A stretch of 64,000 nucleotides of DNA from Anas platyrhynchos (Eukaryota > Chordata > Aves > Anseriformes > Anatidae): assembly GCF_047663525.1 (NCBI RefSeq), contig NC_092601.1, forward strand, positions 20,223,501 to 20,287,500. Reading direction: 5' to 3'. Below, piece after piece: positions 22,449 to 34,233 of the stretch (positions are counted from its first letter, which is position 1; the number at the start of each line of letters is the position of its first letter). A model generated the notes under the pieces. The model ran no database searches. It worked only from the letters and a program-made list of their open reading frames with translations, and had not been told where the DNA came from. The position numbers and the translations under genes are program-made.

Positions 22449-25310
22449 GTAAGTGTAGTGAGCAGCTGAGGTAAAGGAGCTGGGAACAGAGAGGTATTGC
22501 ACAACTGTATGTTGCATCAGTAGTAGTGAGCGTTGTGCAGAAGGTGGGTATCAGTGCTGGCATGCTAGTGAATGCTGGTTCTCTGTTTTTGCTAGCGATG
22601 ATGAACCTGTTTGACATAATTCCATTTGAAAAAGTTCCAATTACTGGCCTGGTCGTGTTGTCCTTTCAATATTAAAAGCTGCAGCAAAAGCATGGGGATT
22701 GTTGCTTCTAGAAACACCCCAGTTCTCTTGTCTGCTCTCTGCATATTGTTCAGGTAAAGCAGATTTAAAAAACAAGCAAACATAATGAAAACCAGCTGCT
22801 GCTGCTCCTGTTCTGTTCCTACTTTCTTGTGCTTTGTCCCTCCCCTTTACAACGTGGTCTGGATTGAATGCTGGGCGGGGCCAAATGGTATATGAACCTC
22901 AGGCATGGCATTAGAGAGCTCCTTCTGCCTGGGCTGCTCCTTGGGGTAAGTGCTTTGTTTTTCCTTCAGTCAATTGCAGGGTTCTCTAGGCAGGCTGGAG
23001 TTTATAGATTTCTAGAATTTTTAAGTGCTTGGAATTCACTCAATAGAGGGATATTTAGTAGAGGTTGCTGTCTCACTTTTTTTTGTGATGGTGGGATACT
23101 TTTCTGTTTTTGAGCTATGTTTTAATCTCTAGATGTATACACCTACTTGTGTAATTTTCCAGAGGACTAAAACCAGCCTCATTTCATGCTGCATATGGCT
23201 TGGCAGTGTAGATGCAGCATTACCAAGAGCCTGAGCAGGGTTGTATCAGAGCCTCCTTTTTCCTTTGCAAAGGGTATGTCTGTGATTACCCCTGCCAGGG
23301 CTGCTGTGTGTGCATGTCTTTTTGGCATTTGCGGAGCTCAGTTGTTTTTTTTTTTTTGTGTGTGTGTGTGTGTGTGTATGTTTTAAGTTTTTATTTTCTT
23401 GATGGGCAAATAGTGTGTGTGCTGAGCGTGGTTGGCAGGAGGATGTGGGGAGCTGCTCAGGACCGGTAGGTTTGGTTTCTCGGAGCGTGTGGCAGCCTTC
23501 CTGTGTGATGTGACGGATTGTTGGGCGGTAACATTCCAGCTTGTGTGTCTTAGGCAATGTAGCTTGAGTAGTGTGTGTTGTGTGGCCTGGGCAGAGTTTA
23601 GAGTGGTGCTGTGAGCGAGGAATCTGAGTTAGACCTGGTGAGCAGCTGAAGTACCGGAGCTGGGAAGAGAGAGGTATTGCAGCAGGTACGCTGTGGCTGT
23701 GAGGTGCCTCAGAGTGTGCTTTTCTCTTGTCTCTGCAGGTGCTTTGTGCAGTCGTGAACAGGGAAGGGAAATCCTCACGTCACAAAGCTCTGAGGGAAGG
23801 TGAGTGTTGTCAGCCTGGTCATCCCTTATCTGAAGCGAAGGGAAGACGCTCAGGTGTTTCCCTGTGAGGGTTGGAGGTGAGGCTGATTGGGATAGAGGAG
23901 CAGTGTGGCAGGTGGGTGCTTGTAAGCACAGTGGTCCTTTTGTCCTTTTGTGTTCCCAGGTGGCGTGCATGATGCTGGCCGCTCCTTTCAAGCTTGGACG
24001 TAATTTTCAGGTACAGAGGCAAGTGGCCTGCTGTTTTGAAAGGATAAAACTAAAGATGGGGTCCCTTTTGTTGTTGAGGAATGGGTGCTACTGCTGGCAG
24101 TTGAATGTTTATATTCTTCCTGCCTTTCTCCTTTGGTCAGGCTGAAATGCAGTGTGCATTTCACACGTGTTGTCCTTTTAATATTCAAAGCTGCAGCAAA
24201 AGCATGGGGATTGTTTCTTCTAGAAACACCCCAGTTCCCTTGTTTGTGCTCTGCATGCTGTTGAGCTAAGGCAGATTTAAAAGAAAATACAGGTAACACA
24301 AAAAACAACAAGAACAACAATAAAAAACAACATTGGCTGACTCGCTGTGAATGCAACGATCATTTAATCACTTTATTTTCCCAGGTGGTGTGGATGATAC
24401 TGGCTGCACTGTTGGAGCTTGGATTCGGAGAGGAACAGGTGAGCACAGTCTTATGGTGCATCAGTAGTAGTCAGCATTGTGGAGAAGGTGAGCAATGGGG
24501 CTGGAATCCTAGTGAATGCTGGTACTCTGTTTTTGCAGCTGATGATGAGCCTTCAGTTGACTAAGATGACAATCAGTGCCTGTGCATTTCTTGAGGCGGA
24601 GGGACTTTACCATGCAGCAACCTGAGAGCTAAGTTGGGGGGCACCTGGGATTTGCATATCTGGGGTGGCTAATGGGAGCTGGGAGCCAGAGCAGCATGGA
24701 GCGTGCTGGCTGAATAGACTTGGTGCCACTGTGAGGGTGTTTCAGGCTGGGTCACGTTCAGGCTGCTTGTGGCTGGGTCACCAGCCTAATAGAAGCAGCG
24801 GGATAATTTTGTAGCGTGCGTGCGCCAGGCAGGACAGTTTCCTTCTGTTCGTCTGTCTTGTAGTGTTGCTTCTGCAGTGTCTTTTCTGTGCTTCTCGGGT
24901 CTTGATATCCTCCTGGCTTTTTAGATTGGACTGACTAGACAGGCGACTTGGTAGCTGTGCTGAAGGGCCTCAATGCTTGTTTTGTCATCATGACTCTGAT
25001 CCGAGCACTTCTTGTCTTGCAGTCGCTGCTTGAAGTGCAGATCTGTTTGAGGTCTTGCGATCTCAAACCGAATATGATGCACATCTCTTTCCATCCTCAC
25101 TCTTGCAGAAGACATCTGGGCCGCATCAGGAGCTCTTGCTTGGGAATTGATTTCCTAAGCGTCTTCTTAGGGGGTTTTCACTCCCCATCCCTCTGGTCTC
25201 TTGTCCTGAAGGCAGGCTTTTTAGGCCTCCATCATCCCAGTTCTGGCAGTTGCTTCCAGTCGCGTGTCGTGACATTCGAGTCTCTCGTTGGGTCTGGTGC
25301 AGAGCACCTG
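22449..25310 (+). other. exon-like cassette block spanning units 4/5
   Basis: Nearly identical to the previous blocks: E1 at 23739-23799, E2B at 23960-24010, E2C at 24385-24438. It leads into the diverged region at about 25310. Confidence 0.45.
23964..25310 (+). repeat. 6-kb subtelomeric tandem unit, partial copy 5
   Basis: Identical in plan to the start of copies 2-4 until about 25310. There it passes, within the conserved cassette, into the diverged family that fills 25311-54440. It contains one hairpin block, the 54-bp cassette at 24385-24438 and the cassette around 25100. It never reaches the retroviral leader or the telomere-like blocks. The change of identity inside homologous sequence suggests a recombination or conversion boundary rather than a transposon end. 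Confidence 0.85.
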
Positions 25311-26165
25311 TTCTGACTTGCTGTTGCCGTAGGGTTTTCCTCTGGGGGTCACTTTTTCTTGTGCCTTGTGTTGTGTGTTTCGTTTGTAGTGTTTGTGGCG
25401 TGCCTGTGTGTGTGTACGTGTTTGGTCTGGAGCTGTCCTGCCTGGCAGTTAGTGATTAATGTGGCAGTGCATGGGTGTACTAATACATTGTCTGGACTAT
25501 TTTGGCAAAGACATCCGGTCTGCCTCTGGGCACGTACTGAAGAGCAGCTGGCACAGTCATGTCTGGTGGTTGGCAGATGGGGATTTGGGAGAGTATATCT
25601 GCTTGTGAGCAGCTGTTTGCGTAGTGCTTGAACGGTGTGCTTGAGGAGGTCTGTCAAATCTTGAAAGCTTACAGATATGGGGTTTTGAATTTTTTATTTT
25701 TATTTCTTTCCTGTCACCAGTAGAGCGTAAGCCTTTGGAGGAACCTGTCACAGGAAAGAGCTCCTTCTGGAACTGTTCAGCACTCGGTAGGCAACTCGGT
25801 GACTGGCTTGATGTACTTCTGAGGTGCTGAGGCAAGGGGGCTGCTGTTTTGAAATGATAACGTTGTAAATGGGGTCCCTTTTGTTGTGGAGGGATGGGTG
25901 CTAATGCTGGAAGCTGAGCGATGAACAGATGTAGCAGGTACTTTAGGGGTGCAGTTGTCACTGCAGTTACCTAACTACACAAAGTACAGTAAAAATCCTG
26001 TTTATATTTCAGGGGTGTTGTAGCTGGCCTAAGAGAGCAGATGGAAGCATCTGCCTCGAGGGGAGGTGAGGGCGCAGAGGTAAGGGAGCAGGTGAGAGTA
26101 ACTGTCGTAGCTGTGCTGTGGCTTTGGATGCTGCTTCAGCCTATGCTTTTCTTTTTGTTTCACAG

Positions 26166-26503
26166 GTGTCTTGCACAGGCTGAGTGGGGCCAAGCTGCAC
26201 TCTGAAGAGCAGCACGAGAAGGGCGGGCTGGTTGTGAGCTGGATTGGAGCAGAACGGCCAAGTAGCACGAGGTGAGTGCGAAGGGTATCCATCTTGCTTT
26301 GCAGGTGCCATGGCAGGCTCTCCACAGAAGCGGTTGAGGATTTGAGAAGAGGCTGCAGATGATCAAGGAGCGACACGTGCAGGGATGGCTTGAAAAGGGT
26401 ATGGCTGCTTTCTCTTCTGTTTATCAGGTGTCCCAGGCAACGTGAGCTGTGATGTTAGTGTTTAGTATCGGAACAAAGCAGGTGCTGATGATGGCCTTCT
26501 TTG
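26166..26503 (+). other. exon-like cluster E3-E4-E5
   Basis: Three cassettes in a row. E3 is 106 bp (TTTGTTTCACAG| to GAG|GTGAGT at 26271/26272), E4 94 bp (26305-26398; CTTTGCAG| to AAGG|GTATGG) and E5 76 bp (26428-26503; TTTATCAG| to TTTG|GTAGGC). E3 is open for 34 codons in its third frame. The gaps E3-E4 (33 nt) and E4-E5 (29 nt) are too short for normal vertebrate introns, so at most alternate sites could be used. Confidence 0.4.
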
Positions 26504-26841
26504 GTAGGCAAAGAGGTGCTCGAAGCCCTGTCTTGTGTAGCCTGAGCACTCCTCGCTGAGTATGAAGCATGCTTTCCAGCAGTTCCCAAAACTGTGTTGA
26601 AGCTGAAATGCTGTTTCTGTGTTTGGGTTGGGGTTGTACCTTGGTGAGCGTAGGGATGGGTTTTAATTTGGTGCAGTGGAGGGCCTGGCCCCAGTGTCCT
26701 GTAGTGTGTTTTGACCCATCAGCATAGCCTTTTGGTTCTCGGGTAGCCTACTTAAGTAAGTGATTTTTCCTGTGAGTGGAATGCAATTGACTTTTCTTTT
26801 CGCGTGTAATCAGTTCTGCTCCAAATTTTTCTTTCTATGTA

Positions 26842-26847
26842 AATAAA
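26842..26847 (+). terminator. poly(A)-signal-like AATAAA
   Basis: AATAAA lies in a conserved context (CTTTCT..GT before, TTTGAGCTAA after). A T/G-rich stretch follows within about 70 bp. The same hexamer in the same context recurs at 29780, 32632, 35768, 38588, 46256 and 48321. At 42745 and 51168 it has become AATACA. Confidence 0.4.
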
Positions 26848-27067
26848 TGTTTGAGCTAATTCCAGATGGAAAAAGAAATCAGTTGCTTACTTAGTTGTAG
26901 TATCCTTTCAATATTCAAAGCTGCAGCAAAAGCATGGGGTTTTTTGTTTCTAGAAACACCCTAGCTCTCCTGTCTGCACTCTGCATGGTGTTGAGCTAAG
27001 CCATATAAATGAATAAAGAAACCACAACTACTGCTCCTTTCTGATTTTTTTTTTTGTACTTTCCCAG

Positions 27068-27159
27068 GTGATTAGCTTCAGGTTCCATGTGGGACCTAGT
27101 GGTAACTGAGTTGCAGGTATTCCATGACAGAGCTCATTCTGCCTGGGCTGCTTTTTGGG
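27068..27159 (+). other. exon-like cassette E6 (92 bp)
   Basis: TTTCCCAG acceptor and GGG|GTAAGC donor. The frame that is open in the copies at 28334, 34142 and 44654 has a stop at its second codon here (GATTAG), while both borders survive. That argues for non-coding use, if any. Confidence 0.4.
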
Positions 27160-27838
27160 GTAAGCACTTTGTTTTTCCTTCAGTCAGTTGCAGGGTTCTT
27201 TAGGTGGGTCAGTCTATGGACTGATGCGTTTTCCAGTAGAAACCGGTACGCATATCTTTTTGAGTTAGTAACTGGTAGGATCTGTCACTGTAAAGCAATC
27301 TAGTAGTAGGTGCCTGTATTGCACGCAGCTCTTCCTCAGGTGAGTAGTTGTTATGGCAGTTTTACGGATGGTATGGTTATGTTACTTTGTTTGTTTGCTT
27401 TGTGGTTCTGGGTCTATTCTGATTTTTGCAGAATTACGGGGCTTTCTGTGAGCCTTTGCCTGTAGGTCAAATCTTATCAAAGTCAAAACCTTGCTGTTAA
27501 AGAGATGGAGCAGGGTTTAGTTGAAATGTATCATGGAAGCTCCCTGTGTGAGCGTGTATCTTAAAATGGCAGCAGTGGGCACGTAAGGGGTAGTCTGTTT
27601 CAGGTTTAGGGACAGTTTGTTATATTTCTGGAGCTTTTGCCTGTGTGTTTTCTGTCTGTCGAGTGTTTAGACCATAAAGCCTTCTAGGCTTTATGTCCTT
27701 GAATTTACGTATTAGAAGTACATTTATGAGGGGTTGCCAGGTACGTTGTTTTTGGGAAACCGTGGGGTATGGTTCCTTGACTGCATAAGTGCAGTACTGC
27801 CAAGAGAGTGAGCAGGGCCACCTTCTTCATCTCTGCAG

Positions 27839-27892
27839 AATAAGTCTGTTCGGGCACACTTCAGCGCGGCGCCTCCCAGGCACATTTCTCAG
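27839..27892 (+). repeat. single 26-bp unit within a 54-bp exon-like cassette
   Basis: Bounded by CATCTCTGCAG on the left and TTTCTCAG|GTAAATG on the right, this cassette holds just one full 26-bp unit (27852-27877) plus the partial end unit. It is the unexpanded counterpart of the arrays at 43768 and 52191, which have the same left flank (TCTCTGCAGAATAAGTC). Confidence 0.75.
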
Positions 27893-28135
27893 GTAAATGT
27901 AGTGAGCAGCTGAGGTAAAGGAGCTGGGAACAGAGAGGTATTTCACAGTAGATGTTGCATCAGTAGTAGTCAGCGTTGCGGAGGAGGAGGGTGTCAGGGC
28001 TGGCATGCTAGTGAATGCTGGTTCTCTGTTTTTGCAAGTGATGATGAACCTGTTTAATGTAATTCCACTTCAAAAAGTTCCAGTTACTGGCCTGGTTGTG
28101 TTGTTTTTTCAATATTAAAAGCTGCAGCAAAAGCA

Positions 28136-28164
28136 TGGGGATTGTTGCTTCTAGAAACACCCCA
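28136..28164 (+). other. recurrent hairpin / HSE-like block, diverged copy
   Basis: TGGGG and CCCCA arms with TGTT/AACA inside and TTCTAGAA at the loop. It is followed by an A-rich tract (28205-28270) and a short CTG run. Relatives lie near 26935, 29877, 32727, 33941, 35861, 38680, 42838, 44497, 46350, 48415, 51258 and 53102. Confidence 0.5.
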
Positions 28165-28333
28165 GTTCTCTTGTCTGCTCTCTGCATGTTTTTCAAGTAA
28201 ACCAGATCTTAAAAAAAAAAAACAAAAAAAAAACACACAAACACAAAAAACAAAGAAAATAATAAAAAACAGCTGCTGCTGCTGCTCCTGCTTTCTTTCT
28301 ACTTCCTTGTGCTTTGCCCCTCCCCTTTTCCAG

Positions 28334-28425
28334 GTGATTGGGTTTGGGTGCTGGGCGGGGCCAAATGGTATATGAGCCCCAGGCATGGTATCAGAGAGCT
28401 CCTTCTGCCTGGGCTGCTCCTTGGG
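28334..28425 (+). other. exon-like cassette E6 (92 bp)
   Basis: CCCCTTTTCCAG acceptor and GGG|GTAAGT donor; one frame is open for 30 codons. It is the first cassette with both borders downstream of the 26-bp-unit cassette at 27839-27892. Confidence 0.4.
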
Positions 28426-29230
28426 GTAAGTGCTTTGTTTTTCCTTCAGTCAGTTGCGGGGTTCTCTAGGCAGGCTGGAGTTTATAGATTTCTAGAATTT
28501 TTAAGTGCTTGGAATTCACTTAATAGAGGGATGTTTAATAGAGGTTTCTGGCTCACTGTTTTTTTGGGATGGTGGGATACTCTTCTGTTTTTGAGCTATA
28601 TTTTAATCTCTAGATGTGTAAGCCCACTTTTGTAATTCTCCAGAGGACTAAAACCAGCTTGATTGCATGGTACCTGTGGCTTGACAGTGTAGATGCAGCA
28701 TTGCCAAGAGACTGAGCAGGGTTGTATCAGAGTCACCTTTTTTTTTATCTGCAAAGGGTAAGTCTGTGATTACCTCTGCCGGGGCTGCTGTGTGTGCATG
28801 TCTTTTTGGCATTTGTGGAGCTCGTTTGTTTTTTTTTTTTTTTTGTGTGTGTGTGTATGTTCTAACTTCCTGTTTTTTTTTTTTTTTTTTGAGGGGTGAA
28901 TAGTGTGTGTGCTGAGCGTGGTTGGCAGGAGGAGGTGGGGAGCTGCTCAGGACTGGTAGGTTTGGTTTCTCAGAGAGTGTGCAGCAGCCTTCCTGTGCGA
29001 TGCGACTGATTGGTGGGTGGGAATGTTCCAGCTTGTGTGTGCTGGGCAATGTAGCTTGTGTAGTGTGTGTAGTGTGGTCCAGGCAGGGTTTGGAGTGGTG
29101 CTGTGAGCAAAGAATCTGATTTAGATCTGGTGAGCAGCAGAAGTACCGGAGCTGGGAAGAGAGAGGTATTGCAGCAGGTACGCTGTGGCTGTGAGGTGCC
29201 TCAGAGTGTGCTTTTTCCTTGTCTCTGCAG

Positions 29231-29291
29231 GTGCTTTGTGCAGTTGTGGAGAGGGAAGGGAAATCCTCCTGTGATGGAGCTCTGATGGAAG
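29231..29291 (+). other. exon-like cassette E1 (61 bp), diverged copy
   Basis: TCTCTGCAG before and AAG|GTGAGT after, as in E1 at 5819. The interior carries TCCTGTGATGGAG in place of TCACGTCACAAAG. Downstream, E2B has been deleted in this segment. Confidence 0.45.
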
Positions 29292-30066
29292 GTGAGTGTT
29301 GCCAGCCTGGTCATCCCTTATCCGAAGCAAAGGGAAGACGCTCAGGTAAAACTAAAGATGGGGTCCCTTTTGTTGTTGAGGAATGGGTGCTACTGCTGGC
29401 AGCTGAATGTTTATCTTCTGCCTGTGTTTTGCCTTTCATTAGGCTGAAATGAAGTGTGTAGTGCGCAGTGCAGGACGTCTCAACCCGAGCTGCCTCTGCA
29501 GTGACTCTGGTGCGTGATGAGCAGAGGTAGCTGTTATTTTTCGGGCACGGTTGTCACTGCAGTTATTTTCCTACATCCAATAGAGTAAAATTCCAGTTTG
29601 CCTTTTAGAGGTGCTATAAGTGGGTGAAGAGAACCGATGGAAGCATCTGCCATGTGGGGCAGGCAATCGGCTGAGGTACAGGAGGGGATGAGAGTATGTG
29701 ATTTTTTTCCTGGGGGCGGAATGGAATTAATTTTGTTGGTGTATAATCTGTTCTGCTCCTAGATTTTTCTTTCAATGTGAATAAAAGTTTAAGCTAATTC
29801 CAGTTAAGAAAGTTCCAGTTACTTGCTGGGTCGTGTTGTCCTTTTAATATTCAAAGCTGCAGCAAAAGCATGGGGATTATTGCTTCTAGAAACACCCCAG
29901 GTCTCTTGTTTGCACTCTGCATGCTGTTGAGCTAAAGCAGACTAAAAAATTAATACAGGAAACACACACACACACACACACAAAAAAAAACAGTAACAAA
30001 AACAAACAACGCCATTGGCTGACTTGTTTTGAACGCAATGATCATTTAATCCCTTTGTTTTCCCAG

Positions 30067-30120
30067 GTGGTGTGGATGATACTGGTTGCACTGTTGGAGC
30101 TTGGATTTGGAGAGGAACAG
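30067..30120 (+). other. exon-like cassette E2C (54 bp), diverged copy
   Basis: TTTTCCCAG acceptor and CAG|GTGAGC donor are both preserved. Same length as in the 6-kb units. Confidence 0.4.
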
Positions 30121-31954
30121 GTGAGCAGAACCGTATGTTTCATCAGCAGTAGTCAGCATTGTGGAGAAGGTGGGCATCATGGCCGGTGTGCTAGTGAATG
30201 CTGGTACTCTCTTTTTTTGCAGCTGATGATGAGCCTGGCAATTGACTAAGATGACAATCGGTGCCTGTGCATTTCTTGGGGTGGAAGGAATTTACCATCC
30301 AACAACCTGAGAGCTAAGTTGGGGGGCACCTGGTAATTGCATATCTGGGGTGGCTAATGGGAGCTGGGAGCCAGAGCAGCATGGTGCCTGCTGGCTGAAT
30401 AGACTTGGTGCCACTGTGAGGGTGTTTCAGGCTGGGTCAAGTTCAGGCTGCTTGTGGCTGGGTCACCAGGCTAATAGAAGCAGCGGGATTATTTTGAAGC
30501 GTGAGTGCGTGCGCCAGGCAGGACAGTTTCCTTCTGTTTGTCTGTCTTGTAGAGTTGCTTCTGCAGTGTCTGTTTTGTGCTTCTCGGGTCTTGATATCCT
30601 CCTAACTTTTTACACTGGACTGACCAGACAGGCGACTTGGTAGCAGTGCTGAAGGGCCTCAATGCTTGTTTTGTCATCATGACTCTGATCCGAGCGCTTC
30701 GTGTCTTGCAGACGCTGCTTAAAGAGCAGGCCTGTTTCAGGTCTTGTACATCATACTCGGTTTGAGATCGCATCTGTTTCCATCCTCACTCTTGCAGAAG
30801 TCGTCTGGGCTGCATCAGGAGCTCTTGCTTGGGAATTGATTTCCTAAGCGTCTTCTTAGGGGGTTTTCAGTCCCCATCCTTCTGGTCTCTTGTCTTGAAG
30901 GCAGGCTTTTTAGGCCTCCATCATCCCAGTTCTGGCAGTTGCTTCCAGTCGCGTGTCGTGACATTTGAGTCTCTCGTAGGGTCTGGTGCAGAGCACCTGT
31001 TCTGACTTGCTGTGTCCATAGGTCTTCCCTCTGGGGTTCACTTTTTCTTGCGCCTAGTGTTGTGTGTTTTGTTTGTGGTGTTTGTGGCGTGCCTGTGTGT
31101 GTATGTGTTTGGTCTGGAGCTGTCCTGCCTGGCAGTTAGTGATGACAGCTAACGTGGCAGGTCATGGGTGTGCTAATACATTGTCTGGACTGTGTTGGCG
31201 AAGACATCCGGTCTGCCTCTGGGCACGTACTGAAGGGCAGCTGGCACAGTCATCTATGTGGTGTTTGTCAGATGTGTGGGGGGGGAGAGTATATCTGCTT
31301 GTGAGCAGCTGTTTGCATAGTGCTTGAACAGTGTGCTTGAGGAGGTCTGCTGAATCTTGAAAGCTTACAGATATGGGGTTTTGAAATGTTTATTTTTATT
31401 TCTTTCCTGTCCCCATTAGAGGGTAAACCCTAGGAGGAACCTGTCACAGGAAAGAGCTCCTTCTGGAACTGTTCAGCACTCGGCAGGCAGCTCGGTGACT
31501 GGCTTGATGTACTTCTGAGGTGCTGAGGTATGGGGGCTTCTGTTTTGAAATGATAGTAATGTAAATGGGGTCCCTGTGTATTGTGGAGGGATGGGTGCTA
31601 ATGCTGGCAGCTGAATGATTGATTCTCTTGTGACTGTTTTCATTTGTTAAAGCTGAAACACAGTGTACAACACGGGACTTGACCGTAGTTGCTTTTCGCA
31701 AGGTGAGCGATGGACAGATGTAGCAGGTACTTTAGGGGTGCAGTTGTCACTGCAGTTACCTAACTACACAAAGTACAGTAAAAATCCTGTTTATATTTCA
31801 GGGGTGTTGTAGCTGGCCTAAGAGAGCAGATGGAAGCATCTGCCTCGAGGGGAGGTGAGGGCGCAGAGGTAAGGGAGCAGGTGAGAGTAACTGTCGTAGC
31901 TGTGCTGTGTCTTTGGATGCTGCTTCAGCCTATGCTTTTCTTTTTGTTTCACAG

Positions 31955-32292
31955 GTGTCTTGCACAGGCTGAGTGGGGCCAAGCTGCACTCTGAAGAGCA
32001 GCACGAGAAGGGCGGGCTGGTTGTGAGCTGGATTGGAGCAGAACGGCCAAGTAGCACGAGGTGAGTGCGAAGGGTATCCATCTTGCTTTGCAGGTGCCAT
32101 GGCAGGCTCTCCACAGAAGCGGTTGAGGATTTGAGAAGAGGCTGCAGATGATCAAGGAGCGACACGTGCAGGGATGGCTTGAAAAGGGTATGGCTGCTTT
32201 CTCTTCTGTTTATCAGGTGTCCCAGGCAACGTGAGCTGTGATGTTAGTGTTTAGTATCGGAACAAAGCAGGTGCTGATGATGGCCTTCTTTG
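31955..32292 (+). other. exon-like cluster E3-E4-E5, copy 2
   Basis: Almost identical to 26166-26503 with all six borders preserved (E4 at 32094-32187, E5 at 32217-32292). Confidence 0.4.
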
Positions 32293-33643
32293 GTAGGCAA
32301 AGAGGTGCTCGAAGCCCTGTCTTGTGTAGCCTGAGCACTCCTCGCTGAGTATGAAGCATGCTTTCCAGCAGTTCCCAAAACTGTGTTGAAGCTGAAATGC
32401 TGTTTCTGTGTTTGGGTTGGGGTTGTACCTTGGTGAGCGTAGGGATGGGTTTTAATTTGGTGCAGTGGAGGGCCTGGCCCCAGTGTCCTGTAGTGTGTTT
32501 TGACCCATGAGCATAGCCTTTTGGTTTTCAGATAGCCTACTGAAGTAAGTGATTTTTCCTGTGAGTGGAATGGAATTGAATTCTTCTTTGGCACATAATC
32601 TGTTCTGCTCCTAGAGTTTTCTTCCTGCGTAAATAAATGTTTGAGCTAACTTGAGCTGAAAAAGCTTCATTTACTTGTGTGGTAGTATTGTCCTTTCAGT
32701 ATTCAAAGCTGCAGCAAAAGCATGGGGTTTTTTGTTTCTAGAAACACCCCAGTTCTCCTGTCTGCACTCTGCATGCTGTGGAGCTAAGCTATATAAGGAA
32801 GTTAATAAAACAACAGCTGCTGCTGCTCCTCTTTCTGCTTTTTTTATGCTTTCCCCCTGCACTTTCCCAATTGATTGGCTACAGGTTCCAGGTGGGACCT
32901 AATGGTAACTGAGTTGAAGGTATGCCATGAGAGAGCTCCTTCTGCCTGGGCTGCACTTTTGGGTAAGTGCTTTGGTTTTCCTTCAGTTGTTTGCAGGGTT
33001 CTTTAGGTGGGCCAGAGTCTATGCACTGATGCATTTTGAAGTAGAAACTGGTACTTCTATCTTTTTGAGGTGAAAACTGGTAGGATCTGTCATAGTAAAG
33101 TAATCTAGTAGTAGGTGCCTGTATTGCACGCAGCTCTTCTTCAGGTGAGTAGTTGTTATGGCAGTTTTACGGATAGTATGGTGATGTTACTTTGTGTGTT
33201 TGCTTTGTGGTTCTGGGTCCCTTCTGATTTTTGCAGAATTACGGGGCTTTTTGTGAGTCTTTGCCTGTAGGTCAAATCTTATCAAAGTCAAAACCTTGCT
33301 GTTAAAGAGATGGAGCAGGGTTTAGTTGAAATGTATCATGGAAGCTCCCTATGTGAGCATGTGTCTGAAAACGGCAGCAGTGGGCACGTAAGGGGTAGTC
33401 TGTTTCAGGTTTAGGGACAGTTTGTTATATTTCTGGAGCTTTTGCCTGTGTGTTTTCTGTCTGTCGAGTGTTTAGACCATAAAGCCTTCTAGGCTTTATG
33501 TCCTTGAATTTACGTATTAGAAGTACATTTATGAGGGGTTGCCAGGTACGTTGTTTTTGGGAAACCGTGGGGTATGGTTCCTTGACTGCATAAGTGCAGT
33601 ACTGCCAAGAGAGTGAGCAGGGCCACCTTCTTCATCTCTGCAG

Positions 33644-33697
33644 AATAAGTCTGTTCGGGCACACTTCAGCGCGGCGCCTCCCAGGCACATTTCTCAG
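33644..33697 (+). repeat. single 26-bp unit within a 54-bp exon-like cassette, copy 2
   Basis: Identical layout to 27839-27892: one full 26-bp unit starting at 33657 and a donor-like CAG|GTAAATG at 33697/33698. Confidence 0.75.
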
Positions 33698-34141
33698 GTA
33701 AATGTAGTGAGCAGCTGAGGTAAAGGAGCTGGGAACAGAGAGGTATTTCACAGTAGATGTTGCATCAGTAGTAGTCAGCGTTGCGGAGGAGGAGGGTGTC
33801 AGGGCTGGCATGCTAGTGAATACTGGTTCTCTGTTTTTGCAAGTGATGATGAACCTGTTTAATATAATTCCACTTCAAAAAGTTCCAGTTACTGGCCTGG
33901 TTGTGTTGTTTTTTCAATATTAAAAGCTGCAGCAAAAGCATGGGGATTGTTGCTTCTAGAAACACCCCAGTTCTCTTGTCTGCTCTCTGCATGTTTTTCA
34001 AGTAAACCAGATCTTAAAAAAAAAAAAAAACAAAAAAAAACCACACACACACAAAAAACAAAGAAAATAATAAAAAACAGCTGCTGCTGCTGCTCCTGCT
34101 TTCTTTCTACTTCCTTGTGCTTTGCCCCTCCCCTTTTCCAG

Positions 34142-34233
34142 GTGATTGGGTTTGGGTGCTGGGCGGGGCCAAATGGTATATGAGCCCCAGGCATGCTATC
34201 AGAGAGCTCCTTCTGCCTGGGCTGCTCCTTGGG
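34142..34233 (+). other. exon-like cassette E6 (92 bp)
   Basis: Paralogue of 28334-28425 with one interior change and both borders intact. Confidence 0.4.

Larger units (their letters stand above)
18182..23963 (+). repeat. 6-kb subtelomeric tandem unit, copy 4
   Basis: Period 5782, the shortest copy. Its minisatellite has 13 monomers and its 26-bp array has 7 full copies instead of 8. Otherwise nearly identical to copy 3. Confidence 0.95.

Noticed and set aside
1..25310. The whole tandem array as an assembly artefact
   Set aside because: Units differ by integer monomer numbers, private single-base variants and a 22-bp deletion, which a simple assembly loop would not create. Exact copy number still depends on the reads.
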